DNA of 64,000 nucleotides from Setaria digitata (GCA_003640385.1 RCAB01000009.1:124001-188000), one strand, 5' to 3'. Positions 27,099 to 61,000 are shown, counted from the first letter of the stretch. The notes: a model not told the origin generated them from the sequence alone. Made by a program: numbers and translations.

Positions 27099-30000
27099 GA
27101 ACATGTACTGGAACGTTAAATGAAGTGAAAAAAGAGGACATGTCCAATGACGACGATGTCCCATTGTCACGGAAAGTACGAATGATTATTGATGATGATG
27201 ATATGCCTCTTGCTAAGAAGCTGAAGACCATGAAGGATAAATGTGACGACGATGATACACCGTTATCGCAGAAGACTAGAGTAGCGCTTTTTTTTCTGAT
27301 TTATTACTACCTCTACTTCATCCCAATTATTTCGGTATCATTATTTGGTGAAGGAGACTAATTAGTAAATGCTATTCTTGTGTACTGATCTGGTAAGTGG
27401 TCTCTGTTGAGGATGTCTTTGGTATTAGCAGTTAGATGAAAAATTAAGCTTCTGCATCCAATCATAGTTGTCAATTTTCAGCCACAGAAAGGGTTGTTCG
27501 AGGAGGCATTAATTGCTGCATCGAGCAGTAGAGTGAAAAAGCCATTGCCATCGTCAGCTATCTCCTCATCAAAAAAAGTGATCAAAACAGAATTAGAAAG
27601 CGATGACGATGTACCACTGAGTGTACGGATTGCTACATTGTCAAAAAAGAGGAGAAGTGAATCAGATGATGAAGATTATAAACTTGAGGTAAGATATAGC
27701 CCTATGCTTTTCCAATGCGCATTGGTATTCTGAACGGGGATGCTTTCCGGAATTGCCCGAAGCTTTTTCAGTCATTTCAGAAGAAAAAGGAGAAGCGGAA
27801 AAGTTCAAGTGAGTCGAAGAAACCCTCAACTTCCTCGAACTCTAAGAAAGTCCATGTAAAAAGTGAAAAGAGTAATGGTATTACACCAAATAAACGGAAA
27901 AAACGGGAGGAGGAAGAAGAAGAAGTTTGGAAATGGTTTTTATTTTTTACTTCTGATCATTATGGAAATGAAGCTTGCTAAGTTTATTACTAATGTAGCA
28001 GTTTTATGAATGATACAGTAGTGCTGGCGTTGGAAACTTGACTTTTATTTACTTTTCTTTATTTCAGGTGGGAAGAGGAAAAGAAACCAAGTGGCATCAA
28101 ATGGTATAGCCTTTCCCATAAAGGACCCATTTTTGCCCCACCCTACGTACCACTTCCTGAATCGGTTCATTTCAAATATGATGGAAAGGTAAGGAGAGAT
28201 TTTAAGGTTTAAGATCTAAAAAATTTTTATTCTTTGTTACATATAAAAAAAGAGCGCTTATTGCTTTATTCTGAACAATAATTTGATATTCTACAGCCAT
28301 ATGGTTTATAGGTAATGAAATTGGCACAAATAACGGAGGAAGTTGCTTCATTCTATGCAAAGATATTGGAACATGAGTATACGACAAAGGAAACATTCAA
28401 TAAAAACTTTTTTATGGATTGGAGGAAGGTCTGTATTCTTAATGTCAGATGGTGAACATATTTCTCAAAATTTCTTCTCCAGTCATTCGAAATATCATCA
28501 TTATTGATTTTAGGTGATGACGCCCGCAGAGCGTGAGAAAATTACGGATTTGACGAAATGTGATTTCAGAGAGATGCATGAGCACTATGTAAAGTTAAGA
28601 GAAGAGCGAAGAGCCTTAAGTAAGGAAGAGAAACAAAAGCTTAAAGAGGTTTGTTCTCAGAATTATTATAGAAGGAGCGGTTTTTGAGGTAAAAAGACCC
28701 TATAATTGGTTTATAATTTCAGGCCAAGCAAGAAGAAGCTAAAATTTATGGCGTAGCATATATTGATGGACATAAACAGAAAATAGGCAACTTTCGAATT
28801 GAACCACCAGACCTGTTTAGAGGTCGTGGTGGCCATCCTAAAATGGGACGTTTAAAGAGACGTGTCAATCCAGAGGATGTAATCATTAATTGTTCAAAGT
28901 AACTTTTTCTGCTATTAATGGATGCTATGTTGATTTTTTTTTTTTTGACTTTTCATTGTCGTAGTGAAGACATTTATGGTCAGAAAATCTCGACTGCTTT
29001 GGATATTTCTTTTCCAAAAATAGATTTTGGCTAGATATAATAAACTCATTTTTAAAGCTCATTTACTCATGGTTGTATTTTAAATGAGGGAATATTTTTT
29101 TGAAAGCGTTGGAGTTGCGTCCATTTTACCCTGAAATTCTTGATGTAATTTTTAGTGAGAATGTGTTGCAGAGATTCGGAAATACCAAAACCTCCTGAGG
29201 GGCATCACTGGAAGGAGGTGCGTCATGATAATACAGTGACATGGCTATGTTCTTGGACCGATAACATTTTAGGATCTATCAAATACATTATGTTGAATCC
29301 ATCTTCAAAAATCAAGGTAATATTTATTAATCTCATGGAAAATTTTGATAAAAGACCAGAGGATATTTTAAACGGAAATGAGAAATGATTATAATCACTT
29401 TTTTTAGGATGGGAATCTTTTTAATGAAGCTGCAGAATCACTTTGTAGTAATTAAACAGAAAGTTTTTAGGGTGAGAAGGATTTCGAGAAATTTGAAACT
29501 GCAAGACGGTTAAAAGGTATTGTTGGAAATATCCGGGAAAATTATACAAAGGATTTAAAAAGTAAAGAAATGCGAGTACGACAACGAGCGGTGGCACTAT
29601 ACTTCATTGATAAGGCGAGTAATTTCTTCGATTTTCCGTCGTCAGTGAGGCGTGCTTTTGCTTACTGATATAAGTTTTAGTTAGCGCTTCGTGCTGGTAA
29701 TGAAAAAGACGTGGATGAAGCAGCAGATACTGTTGGTTGTTGCTCATTACGATGCGAGCACATTAAACTTCATGAAAAGCTGGATGACAACGAGTAGGTT
29801 TTCTTTTTACCGACTGTCTGCTATTATCTAGATGGAAAAGAAAGTAAAGAATTCAAGTATCTGGATGTAGCAAGTGTGAAAAATTTTGTTCTAATGTGAT
29901 TAATTGAAATCCGCAGGAAGCTGTATGATTGCATTTTCAGTTATGTAGTCGAATTTGACTTTCTTGGTAAAGACAGTATTCGATATTACAACAAAGTGCC

Positions 30001-31239
30001 GGTGGAAAAACGGGTTTTTAAAAATTTAAAGCTTTTCATGGAAAATAAAAGTGGGAGTGATGACCTTTTCGATCGTCTTGATGTAAGTCTGAAAAGGTTT
30101 TCATTGTTTTTATATTCTAATAGTGACTCACTGGTTTATTACTGTAAGTTCTCATAATACCCACCATTAATAAAATGTCAGGTTCCAAGTGACTAGAAGT
30201 TGTGCTGCGTTTTAAAGTAATATCGTAGACTGCAGTAGTTTAACAGTTTTCTAATTTCCATTTTATGATTTACATGTATTACATTTAATTTTATGTTGCA
30301 GACTGCATCACTAAATAAGTATTTACAAAGTTTAATGCCAGGATTGACTGCCAAAGTTTTCCGTACATACAACGCTTCGATTACTCTGCAACAGCAGCTA
30401 GACAAATTGACCAAAGGTCAATCGTTTTTCAAAGTGAACATCACTCACAGATAATCATGTAGGAAATTGCTTTTGAAAGTGAACAGATTTTCCTCTTCAG
30501 CTGCTGATGCTCCGGGCAAATTCAGCAACCTGTTTTCTGTAACTGAGTTAGTAGTGCAGGATTTTTCTTAAAGTAGATTCGTTTATGGATCATTTGGAAA
30601 GTTTGTTTCAGGTTTACTCTACTAAACAAGTTATATTTACAGAGGATTCCACTACTCCTGAGCTACTGCTCTGTTATAATAGAGCTAATCGTCAGGTTGC
30701 AATTTTATGTAATCACCAGCGCGCTGTACCAAAAAGTCACGAAAAAAGTATGGAAAATTTGGGAGCTAAAATAAAAACAAAGAAAGCAGAATTGAAAGAA
30801 GCTAAGGTTAATTGAAGTTGTGCATAACTTTGATATTGGAAATTCAGTCTCACATCATCATGTTTTTCCTGCATTTTTCATTTTTAGGAGGAATTGGAAA
30901 AAGCACATGGTGATGCAGCAAAGCAACGTGCATCCAAACGTGTTGATCGGATCAAGGAACAGTTGAGGAAATTGAAAATTCAACGAACAGACAAAGCAAG
31001 TACTTAATAACATATATTTTGGTTTAGGTACTGTGTGAACAGTGCTCAAATCATTGTTATTTCAGGATGAAAATAAACAGATTGCTCTGTCAACATCAAA
31101 ACTGAATTATTTAGACCCACGGATATCAGTTGCATGGTGTAAAAAGTATCAGGTACCAATCGAAAAAATTTTCAACAAAACACAACGTGAAAAATTTCGT
31201 TGGGCAATTGATATGGCTGACGAAGATTATGTTTTTTAA
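26705..31239 (+). CDS. top-1: DNA topoisomerase I (type IB), complete
   Basis: Relaxes supercoils by transient single-strand cleavage through a 3'-phosphotyrosine. Exons: 26705-26766, 27100-27280, 27482-27688, 27781-27935, 28068-28188, 28312-28428, 28514-28648, 28723-28898, 29172-29316, 29471-29614, 29681-29793, 29941-30082, 30302-30416, 30643-30806, 30888-30995, 31066-31239. They sum to 752 residues (human 765) with every phase closing. The N-terminal 190 residues are acidic/basic and disordered, with four D-D-x-P-L motifs and a lysine-rich stretch. The core starts at [20 protein letters not shown]. Catalytic residues are visible by family alignment: Arg in LALRAGNEK, Lys in [12 protein letters not shown], Arg in VFRTYNAS, His in ILCNHQRA, and the active Tyr in [11 protein letters not shown] (codon 31108-31110). 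The linker is coiled and lysine-rich. Two introns (after 29614 and 30995) have GC donors. The end, [12 protein letters not shown], matches the family terminus. Confidence 0.98.
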
Positions 31240-33008
31240 TTTTATTTTATTCCTATTTTTTATATCATGTCTTTCTAGTTTTTATTGAAGCAATTATTTT
31301 AGAATAATTGAAGAGATATTCAAGTTAAAAACTGGTGTTTTGAAAATTTAAAAATATTTTGCTCTGTAGCATGTTAATTTATTGACATCTACAAGATATT
31401 TAGAATGAAAAGTGGTCAAGCATTTACAAATATGTGCTACAGTTTTTTACAAGAAAAATTTTATATGATTTCGCATCTGATATAGATTTCTTCATAACTC
31501 ATGATTCTGTTTTTCATAATTGTTTCTCTTTTATTTGCCCTTGATTAAATTCCATTGGATTCTAAGTCCAATCCTAAATAATGTTATTTAATCCATGTAA
31601 TTTTAAGCTTACTTATTTCTTTGTTTTGGGATAGATTATTGGAGAATTATTTTTAGTATTGCATTCGTTGCCGTTTATTTCGGCAAAAATGTATGATTAA
31701 GCCACTTTAATGGAGTTGTTATTAGGATTATTTTAAATTACATATTTTTGACAAAGAGACGCCTTCTGATTTTAAGTTTCAAGATTTGGATTCTGAAAAT
31801 GAAGCTTAAAATTTGTTTTTTAGTTAAGACTTATTTTGACATCGAAGTTTTTTTTTATGGTAATGGGAATTCATAAGATACTGTGAGAGCCTGAATTTGC
31901 TATCAAGGAGTCGTCTTGACAAATTTTAAATTTTTAGATTTAATTTGGCTTTATTAAACCGTTTGGAAATTTATGTTGGATTAGTTTCGACTCTGTCCTA
32001 GTCTTGAATTGAAATTACTTGGAAAATTTGAAATTCACTTGGACCTCAAGGATTTTCCAAATCTTTTCCTTTTTTCTGGGTTCTCATGCCTTTCGTTGTT
32101 TTACTGAACAAAGAAAGAAGCCTGAGAATTGTTTAACTTTCTGATACCCTTGAGCTTTTGTTTTTATTTTTATTTTTATTTTTTTTTTTCATATTGTCTG
32201 TGGTGTGTTTAATGTGATGGTTTGCACACTAAAGTGCTTAAATGGATTTGTTATTAATATATGTGTGTTTCATGGATTGTTGACTCCATTCTGTTTTGTG
32301 TTCAGCTAAATTAATATAATTTCATCTTTCCTTCAATATCTGCAATGAAACTGCCGTATTTCCGTTTCATTTCCGGCTAGCAGGTTAATAGTCTTTCGAA
32401 AAAAATTTTAAATCTGTATCCTCTGTTGCTGTTACAGTGAAATATTAATTTGCATATTGTATTCAGTAAATTTACTATCTTCATTAATTCCTATGTTTAT
32501 TGGAAGGATTTATTTTTGTATCCTTGAGCAGTCTGTTTTATTTCTGTTGTATTTTGTAGTTTTTCATCCTTACTTTTGTGATCAGTAAATTTTCACTAAG
32601 ACTTATCAGTAAATAGTTTCCAGTCGTCATTTTAATGCCAGGAAAAGACATGTGGAATGAATCAACCTGTTCCAGTAACATTGTGGGGATGTTAAATGTT
32701 TCTACAAACTGGAGGTATATTTGTCCTCGTTGGTATTGTAAGGTATAAGAGCTTCAGCAGTGGAGAATTGGTGTGTTACTAAGTATAGTTACCGGAGAGG
32801 AAATTGGCCAAGAAGCTAATCAAAGGTTTGAAGTGTGGAAGAGACATTAGGGATATCGTAGTTCCGTCGTAACATGGGTATCACCGTGTTAGGAATATCA
32901 GTGTATTAAATTAGTAAAGTGTTTCATCGTGCGATGCTTGTAATAATTTGTCAGATATTAGTTACCAGTTATCAGTAGTAGTAGTGGCTTCAACTGGCAT
33001 GAAATGTT
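31240..33008. other. 3' flank between convergent top-1 and secreted-protein genes
   Basis: T-rich sequence, presumably including the top-1 3' UTR and downstream DNA. I see no supported exon or RNA gene. Confidence 0.55.
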
Positions 33009-34684
33009 CTAAAAAGCAATCATAATAAGTGTTGGGATGGTGATGAATTGCAACGAATATATCGGCTCAATAATATGGGCAAGTTGTCGTCTTGTCGGGT
33101 CCAGAATCCAGTCTTCATCGTCGGTGTTTTTCATATCAATGGACGATAGTGGTAGAGTTTCTTGACGAAAAACATAGGGAAGCTCGGTAGTAGTTGTAGG
33201 TATGTTCAGTTCGTGATTTGTAGATAACGGAAGGCTTAAAGCTTCTTCAACATCATTGATAGCTCTCTCCCTTTCAGCAGTAATATTAAGTTTCTTGAAT
33301 ACGTTGTAACCTTTCTCTTTGCATTCCCACTGGAAACATCGACGATCTGGTGGGTTTTTGTTGATGCATTCTCTTATCATTTCGCTGCAATTGCAGATAA
33401 TTTATCCAAAAAAAAATCAAATCAGTGGAAGTTTTAGATTACTCTCTTCCGATTTACCGAAATACTGGGAGAGAGAAAAGGAAGAAAAAGAAAAATTAAA
33501 TTTGAATTTCTAGATTTGCATTGAATTGTTTGGTTTTGTAAAAACTTTTTATTTCATAAGAAGTAACTGAAGGAAAAACTTTTTACTTGTAACAATCGGT
33601 ATCGACTAAATCGAGAACATTGTTGTAAACACAACCGTACAGAAATAAATGTTCAATTTTTTTAAGCTGCATCATTTCTCCCTGAAATACATTGGAAAAC
33701 TCTCGTCTTCCTAATCGAAATATTCCGGAAACAAAACAGAAAAGCGTAAGGAAATTCGGTAATGTTTATACGCTAACAAAGACTATTCGGTCTGATCAGC
33801 AGTGTTATGTCTTTAGTTACCAAGTCAATTCTAGGCAGATTCTCCAAATAAAAGTGCAAAACTAATTGTCCCTCACCATACTGGGATAATGAATGCTATC
33901 CTTCCGGATGCAACTCTGTAGGATATGGCTTTTGTCGAAAAGAGTTGAGCCTTTCTTCTTTTCACCTAACTGAAATCTTCACTTTTATTCGTTTTCGTTT
34001 CATACGTCATTGACGTAGAGTTCACGCTATCTGCGAGTGATGCAAGCTGAGGAAACTATGTTCGGGACACATAAAGCTAGAGAGCGAACTCCTTTTTATG
34101 TATCTTTTTACCAAAGTCTTAATTGGACCTTGATTTGGTAGAATTTATCATTAACTTATTAGCAACGTTTGCAATTAGTTGTACTGATGTTATCGTAAAT
34201 TGAACTTACCAAGAAAAGATAGCTTATTCTTAAAAGTTTTGCCTGAAACTTATTCTGCTTGAGTAATATTATCAGTGCACGACTACTTGAAACTTATTTA
34301 TAGAGGTTTTAGTCTTATTATCAATTCCTTTATATACAAGGACTTATCCAATTTATCCATTTCATCTAGTTTATTCTAATTGTCATATGATTATATTTCA
34401 TGCTGAGGAACAATATCATTTTCGAAAAAAAACAAATTTATTCGAAAAATTGGAAATAAATTTACTTTGTTAGCCACGCATGGAATAATTGCATATGTAT
34501 GGTTTGTGCAAAATTCAACAATCATTTTAGCATTTATACGATCAGTATCCAATGCAGTAAATGCATCAAATGTTTTCGCGCATTTTGTTAGACTATCGTA
34601 GCATCGTTCACTGTTAAATTTAAAAGAATTCAGTGCTGAAGCAACAAGTTCTGCAGAGATTGCGATCAGAATAACAGCTAACAT
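33009..34684 (-). CDS. Secreted or surface-anchored cysteine-rich protein, paralogue A
   Basis: Exons in coding order: 34684-34466, 33681-33587, 33384-33009, phases 0 and 2, giving 229 residues. It starts with a signal peptide (MLAVILIAISAELVAS). The cysteine-rich module holds nine Cys, spaced as ERC, TKC, EFC, IIPC, YGC, TDC, REC, RRC, WEC. A Thr-rich, acidic segment (PTTTTELPYV) follows. The last 16 or so residues are hydrophobic (YSLQFITIPTLIMIAF) and run to the stop with no basic cytoplasmic tail, which suggests a GPI-attachment signal or a C-terminal anchor. Cysteine layout and size recall nematode DUF19/T20D4.11-like secreted proteins, but I am not sure of the family. Its intron positions and phases match the neighbour at 35487-36692. 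Confidence 0.85.
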
Positions 34685-35486
34685 CAATGTCTTAGCTTGA
34701 GGATGGTGCTTTCTTTTGTTTATATTGCTACTCTTTTATAATTTTTTCATCTTTGCATAAATTCTGAAATTTTTCACTTTTTAAATTATGCAAATGTGAT
34801 GTCAATGATATGAGAACGAATAGCATATTTATTTCACATATATGCTTTTTTCCTCGTCAAATTCAAATCAGTACGTATGCTTTTTAAAGAAGTATTTGAT
34901 GTTGCTAGCATTTCATGTATTTTTACACTACGACACTGATTAGCAACATGCTAGAATAATTGATTAATTGGTTTCTGAACTGTACTCGTGACATGCCTTT
35001 CATACTCTGAGAGAATTTCGAATTTTGTTTTCTTTTAAGAGATGCTTAAGTTGAGTCTTGCAAGCTGAATTAATGTAATAAATGAAGAAATGGAATTATA
35101 GGAAACGACGGAAGATTTCGTTTTTATTTTCCGACATTCATGTCCAGTTAGTTAATTTTCACTAAATGCCGAATAAATTTGTGAGAAGAGAATAGAAATA
35201 CAAATAGACGACTAAATATACAGTGAATTTATGTTTCACTTCCTGGAAGTTGCTTTCCTGAACGATTAAGTTGCTTGTGACCCCAGCAACTTCCTCGTTT
35301 TCCACATTTCCAATGTTGAGTTTGTGAACAGCTGTAATGTATATGTATAATTCAGTGACTTGTTTTCTTCGAAGAAAATGACCGCCAAGAGAGTGTCAGC
35401 GATTTGTGCTGCTACGAACTTTTGCATATTCTTGACCCATTACTGAGTTAGAAACTACTTGAAACGAATATTTGTTAAATTTATTT
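34685..35486. other. Spacer between the two tandem secreted-protein genes
   Basis: About 800 bases with no supported exon. It contains the promoter of paralogue A and the 3' flank of paralogue B. Confidence 0.5.
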
Positions 35487-36692
35487 TTAAATCGAACTTT
35501 CAGGTCCCATATCGGCCAAATCGAGATGTTCCTCGTCCTCATTTTCTTCATCTCCTTTCTCAAGACGAACATTTGATCGTTTAAGTGTCAGAAAATTATT
35601 ACTTTTGCATGGCCAGTAGTAACAATTACGAGTTGTCGGATTTTTCTCTACACAGTTTTGCACCAATTTGCTAAAACTTAGAAGCTCAAATAGTGATATT
35701 ACTGCAATTTTGGCCCGATAATGCCTTAACTCTATTTGTGTATCATTCGTAGCTTCTAACGAATTTGATGGTGAAACTGAAAACTTAATGAATTCAATGA
35801 AATTTTTAAAATAAGAATACGAAACCATTACTTATAGCAACTACTTTGTGACATATCAGCCATACTGTTATAAATGCAGCTGTATAGATACAGACGTAGA
35901 ATTTTAATCGTATTCATCATACTTCCCTAAAAATCGCTTGCAAACATTTTGATTTATAAATTTCATGAAAATTTTCATTCTATTTTTCCCACCGAATTAG
36001 TCTTTTTTGATCGGTCATTTTCGATGCATTTACGAAGAACTAAGTATCTTTCACGATGAGTAATACCAGCTTTCCGTTTTATCTGAAAAAATGAGCAAAT
36101 TGTGAAAGTCTGTACGGACGTCTCCGAAAAATATTGCACTGTAATGTAACTGACGTCTTTCTATCTCCTTCTACTACACTACACTTTATCTAACGCACAT
36201 TTTGTGGAAATTTCAGTGTGGCTTAATCATAGATAAATTAATCAGAAATGCTTCAGTTTTTTAAAAAAAGTGACAATTTTACGGATGCCATTTATAAGTT
36301 GACCAGCCACCAAAAAAAAATCAATCACTGAATAATAGTTTACTTCACTTAAGCTAGCTAGCAAGAATTGATCAACTGAAAAGCACGTTGCAGAAAATTG
36401 GAAAGTCAGCAGAAAGAGTATGAAATACACCCCTAAAAATCCGGTATTAACAAAATATATCATCAATTGTGAAGTGACCATAACCCACTTGATTTGCCAG
36501 GCACGGTATAACCGACTGAGTATAGTTTTCACAGAAATAATTAATGTTACTAGAGTTTATCATTTTGATATTCAATAGAGCACGGTTAGTACCGGTGCAC
36601 CGCTTTAGTAAATCATTGCATTTCCATGGCTCTGCATGGATATCGTGAACAAGTAAAATACCAAGTAAAAATGTTAACGAAAAAGGCCACAT
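35487..36692 (-). CDS. Secreted cysteine-rich protein, paralogue B
   Basis: Exons in coding order: 36692-36489, 35926-35832, 35670-35487, phases 0 and 2, giving 160 residues. The signal peptide is MWPFSLTFLLGILLVHDIHA. The module repeats paralogue A: KCNDLLKRC, YFCENYTQSVIPCLANQ (A: EFCTNHTYAIIPCVANK), GSMM...YLYSCIYN (A: GEMM...FLYGCVYN), CVEKNPTTRNCYYWPC (A: CINKNPPDRRCFQWEC). The middle exon is exactly 95 bases in both genes. Unlike A, the protein ends in a short acidic tail (KGDEENEDEEHLDLADM) with no hydrophobic C-terminus, so it should be released rather than anchored. The Asn in ENYT is a possible glycosylation site. The molecular function is unknown. Confidence 0.85.
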
Positions 36693-38283
36693 GGAAGTGT
36701 GTATGGTACAAGAAATGGCTGATTTAAAATACTCCTTTGCTTTTATACTTACCTAGACGTTTTTTTCTTGTTTTAGTTAACAGGAAATGAAACAATTTAG
36801 GCAATCTTATTTTTGTGATCAATAATTTCTTTTACTTTTTCAAGTTCAAGAATATGCAAACAGGAGATGAATGATATATAAATACAAATTTTTAATGCAC
36901 AGTAATTATTGTACAATGACACGAAAGTAAAAATGTTTAATTAATTGCATCAGTGAAGAAAAGGGGAAGATGCGAAGCAAAAGTGTCAGAAAATTATAGC
37001 TTTCAATAAAATCAAAATGAATTTTCAAGTCCCTCCATATTAAGCACTCCCAACATGAAACTATGCCACAAAATTTTCCAAATAACTTACATGAGCGCAT
37101 ACGCATAGAAAATGTTTCGTTGAAATTAGTAAAGAAAATAAAACTTATATAAAAAAAAACATCGGTTCAAGAAAAATTCTTTTTTTGGAAAAATTAGTCG
37201 GTATTGTAGGCCAATAAATGCAACGCAATAGGGAAAGATGGCAGCTTAAAAACGGGAACTAGTAAAATATCGAAAATTAAAAGCGTATGATAAGGCAAGA
37301 AATCTAATTGTTAAGCAATCGATAAAATGAAGTCAACTACCGAATCTGACAATAATCAGCCTAATCCTTGTAAATTGAAGTATAAGAGAGGACGAAACAC
37401 ATGCACACGGTATATTTTTTCAAAGCAGAAAAAAAAAGATGCAACATCCCAAATGTGTTCGAACGAAAGCGCAAGAAATAAGAGAAGTTAGACGTTTTTC
37501 TTTTTTTTTCTGCAGTTTTTACATCATTATTTGCAAAACAATATGGATGACTCAAGCTTTTTACCTCATCTTATCAAGATACAGCCTTTTACCTTGCTTC
37601 AAATTGAACCGCTGACTTGTAGAATATACAAAACCATTTCGAAATGTTAGATCTAGATGACTAATTAATTGGAAATAGCAGGGACTTTATCTTCCTCCAA
37701 ACTATATATATTCATATAATCAGATCAATTTCATTCCAAACTAATAACATGACAGTAAGAACAACAAACAGTAACAACGTCATTTATGTGCAAAAGGAGA
37801 AGCATTTCATATTTTGGTGAAATCTAGTGGATAAAACAACAAATTAAAAAACAAGATTTGTGTTTCTTTTTTCTTGGAAATAGAAGTGATAAATTTCCAA
37901 GAAGAATTAAACAACATTCCACACGATAACCGAAGGAAAAATTTGTCTATGCAGAGAGGGAGAGACTATGAAAATCAGCCCTCTCCTATTTGATTAAGAA
38001 AAAAATCATCATTGCCTACTACTCGTCTAATTGCACTGAAGCAACCCATCAGTGCTTGCAAATATTTCGTGAATCCAAAAGTATACAAAATGAATTGCAA
38101 TATATTTTTAATTAGAAGTGATAAGACAATAAGTGCTGCTATACATTCGGATAAATATATATCCACTTAACAAAACACACCGAGAACTGAGATCGTCATC
38201 GACCAGCTTTCTGAGGAATTCTTGAAAAATTAATAAGCTGAAGGTAGTATTTTGCATCATAAAGAGACGAAAACACACGATAA
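36693..38283. other. Intergenic between paralogue B and unc-40
   Basis: AT-rich DNA containing the promoter of paralogue B and the unc-40 3' flank. Open frames such as 36906-37106 and 37361-37555 show no family resemblance or usable splice context. Confidence 0.5.
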
Positions 38284-58066
<19,783 letters not shown>

Positions 58067-61000
58067 AAATCCCAACTATAATTTTAATCATTTGAATTAG
58101 TCCACATGAACTTATTACGGCCTTCCCTATTTGCTACCCACACTGTTATCGTCTACAATTCTTATGCGCTTGATCGCAATGCTTTTTTATTCATTACATT
58201 CATCATGTACTATTATACTGTAAGTAACCATTTGTTTTGTGCATTGCTCAAATTGAGATTGTCTAAAATGTTGAAATATATCTGAGATAAAAGGATTTAG
58301 CTGTGTATAATCGCTTATACAGTACTGAAGCTTATATAATGCCATTAAAAATTTATTTTGTCGGAACTGTGTGGGTGAGTTTTAAATCACAAAGACAAGA
58401 AAATTTGTAATTGCTATTTCAAAAGCATCCATCCACTGAATGACTGAATACTTTTTTAAATGCTAGGTAAATAAGGAAATTGATTTTTGTCGATGCGTTT
58501 GGAATGGTGTGGTCAGTGAAAACAAGAGCAGATGGTTTTGATATCCAACATCAGTTTTTTTTATTTTTTTTTTTTTCCTGTTAAATTTAACCTCCAAATA
58601 AATCTCTTCCAGTATTTCAAAGGTCTAAAGAGAGAGAAAGACGAAGAGAATAAGGAAAACACTCGAAGATGGAGAAGTGTGTTAAATTCATTCGCGGTTA
58701 TTAGAACTAAATAAATTAATTATAGATGACCATAAAGCATATATGCAGAAATAAAGTAGATAAAATACAAGATAACTGGGAAGCTGAGAGAAAACTTGCT
58801 TTAAAATTTTAATCCAACCGTAATTAAAAATTAAACTTCATCAAATTCAGCTCTCTCTACTGCCACTGTTTAGCCGCAGAATTTTTCATTCAACTTCAAT
58901 ATGAATGGTTTCTAAAACTGGACTAAGTCTGAATAAAAGCTTTGACATCAATAATAACTTTTAAAAACCTTCAATAAAAACGTATTTGCGCGAAAATTCT
59001 GCATGTAAGCATTTGAAGTGATCGCCGTGAGATAAAATATAAACTCAGAATAACAAATTCAAAAATTCTATAGATAATGCCAAAATTTTAGGAATTATTT
59101 GCAGCTTCGGCAAACATTTGCTACGGTTCTTGAAAATAGAGTTTCGTCTGCTCATTTTTCAGATGATGATCAAAATTGAACCAACTTATTAAAGCAAGAT
59201 TCTGAATGTCATTCAAACGCTTCGTAAATAAATACTCCGTAAAAAAGATCACTGCTTAGAAATTTATATTAATCGTAATGGCATCTATTATTACACTGGT
59301 AACTTTATTAAATGAACTACTCACTGCTATGAATATAAGTAGATAGAAATGTTGACATAGCATTTTTTCTTCCCTGCACCACTGAAATATTTCGTTTTAG
59401 ACAGTAATGATGAAAAATTCAACAGCTTATCTATTGTTTCTTCTCATAAAATGCTTCATGTCCACGAGCTAATAATTTTATTCCAAAAATACTTCTACAA
59501 AGGATCTAGTGATCAGGAGAAACTTGTATTTTAATACCTATACACTTTCCAAAATAAAAATTAAAGATCATTGACCAAAAACAAAAATATATCTGAAAAA
59601 AGACAGCAAAGATAGAAAAATTTAACAGAAAAATATGCATGCATTTAGCATGCTTTATTCTGCAAAGAAAAAAGCTAAACATTTAACTTTGAGAAAAACA
59701 AGAATTAAGGAAAAGCCCGCACAAAGAAAACGATTAAAAATATCCGGAAATGTTTTGGAAAAGTTGAGGAAACCCCATTACTTTACCTTTTTATTTTACC
59801 GAAACAAATTTTCACGGAGCTGAAAAATAAACATCCATTTGAAAATTTTAAATTAAATAAGGAATAAATTTTTTTATAAACGACCAACCATTCTCGTGAA
59901 CTGATCGCTTCTTAATAATTCGATAAAAATTTTCTTCGCTATCAACAATGGATAAATTCCTAATACTGTATGGACTGATGGAACGCGCAGATTTTGTTAA
60001 ATTGACGAAAAGTGCATAAAAGATTAATACAAAAGCTGCAAGTAAAGGTATTTGCTATAAATTCAATACTCTAGCATTTCATTTTCAAAATTCAATTTTC
60101 CACTAAGTCTAATCCTGTGTTGATCAGCTGTAAGCGCTGAAAATTTACGCGCATTAGATCTATCGGTATACTTCTCAGGACAGCATATAATTTTCGTGAA
60201 GCAGTCATCCGGCAGTTAAAATTTCACACGATTCACTACGAGGTTTTAAATGCTTTAAGATTAAAAGATGATGAATTAACCTCAATGACAAAGAAATTAA
60301 GCTCATTATCAACTATGAATTTCAGACTTTAATTAAAAATTTACTAAAAGAAAGAAAAACTTACACGGATTGATATCCATTCACCTTCACACATTTACGG
60401 TAACAATAGATCAGTTATAATCAAATAAATGTAGTTTACCCATGTATAAGTATATTCCAGTCTTCAGCTATTTATGATTAACCATTCATTAGTAAATTTA
60501 AGGAGTCCTTAAATTTGATTTGCTTGGAGTATGAATTTGAATAATACATTAAAACAAAGCGTTGAATGGATAAAAAGAGCACTAATAAATTGGGATATGC
60601 TGATGGCCTTTTCTGCCTTTACAGCTCAGTATATTTACTGGAGCATTTGCATTTAGTACTGCATCAAGTCCCTGACCTCAAAATGTTTGCCGACAAGTAG
60701 GGTTAGGCGATATGTCAGATTCTCAGCTTTTCTAGTGTTCATAAAATATGATTAGCTCATCAGCAATATTAATAGGAACTATTTTAATTTGGAAACTGTG
60801 TTGCAGTCGAAAAGAAATTAATAATCAAATTTTAAACCGAGCATTACATGGAATTTATGTTAAGCTAATAAATGAATTGAAGGAAACAAATTTTTTAAGC
60901 TTAAAAATTCCTTATGATAAAATTTTTATGCTTAAAAATATATAACTCCTCCTTAAAAAAAATCAAACTATTTCTAGCTTATGCGATAAAAACAATGCAT

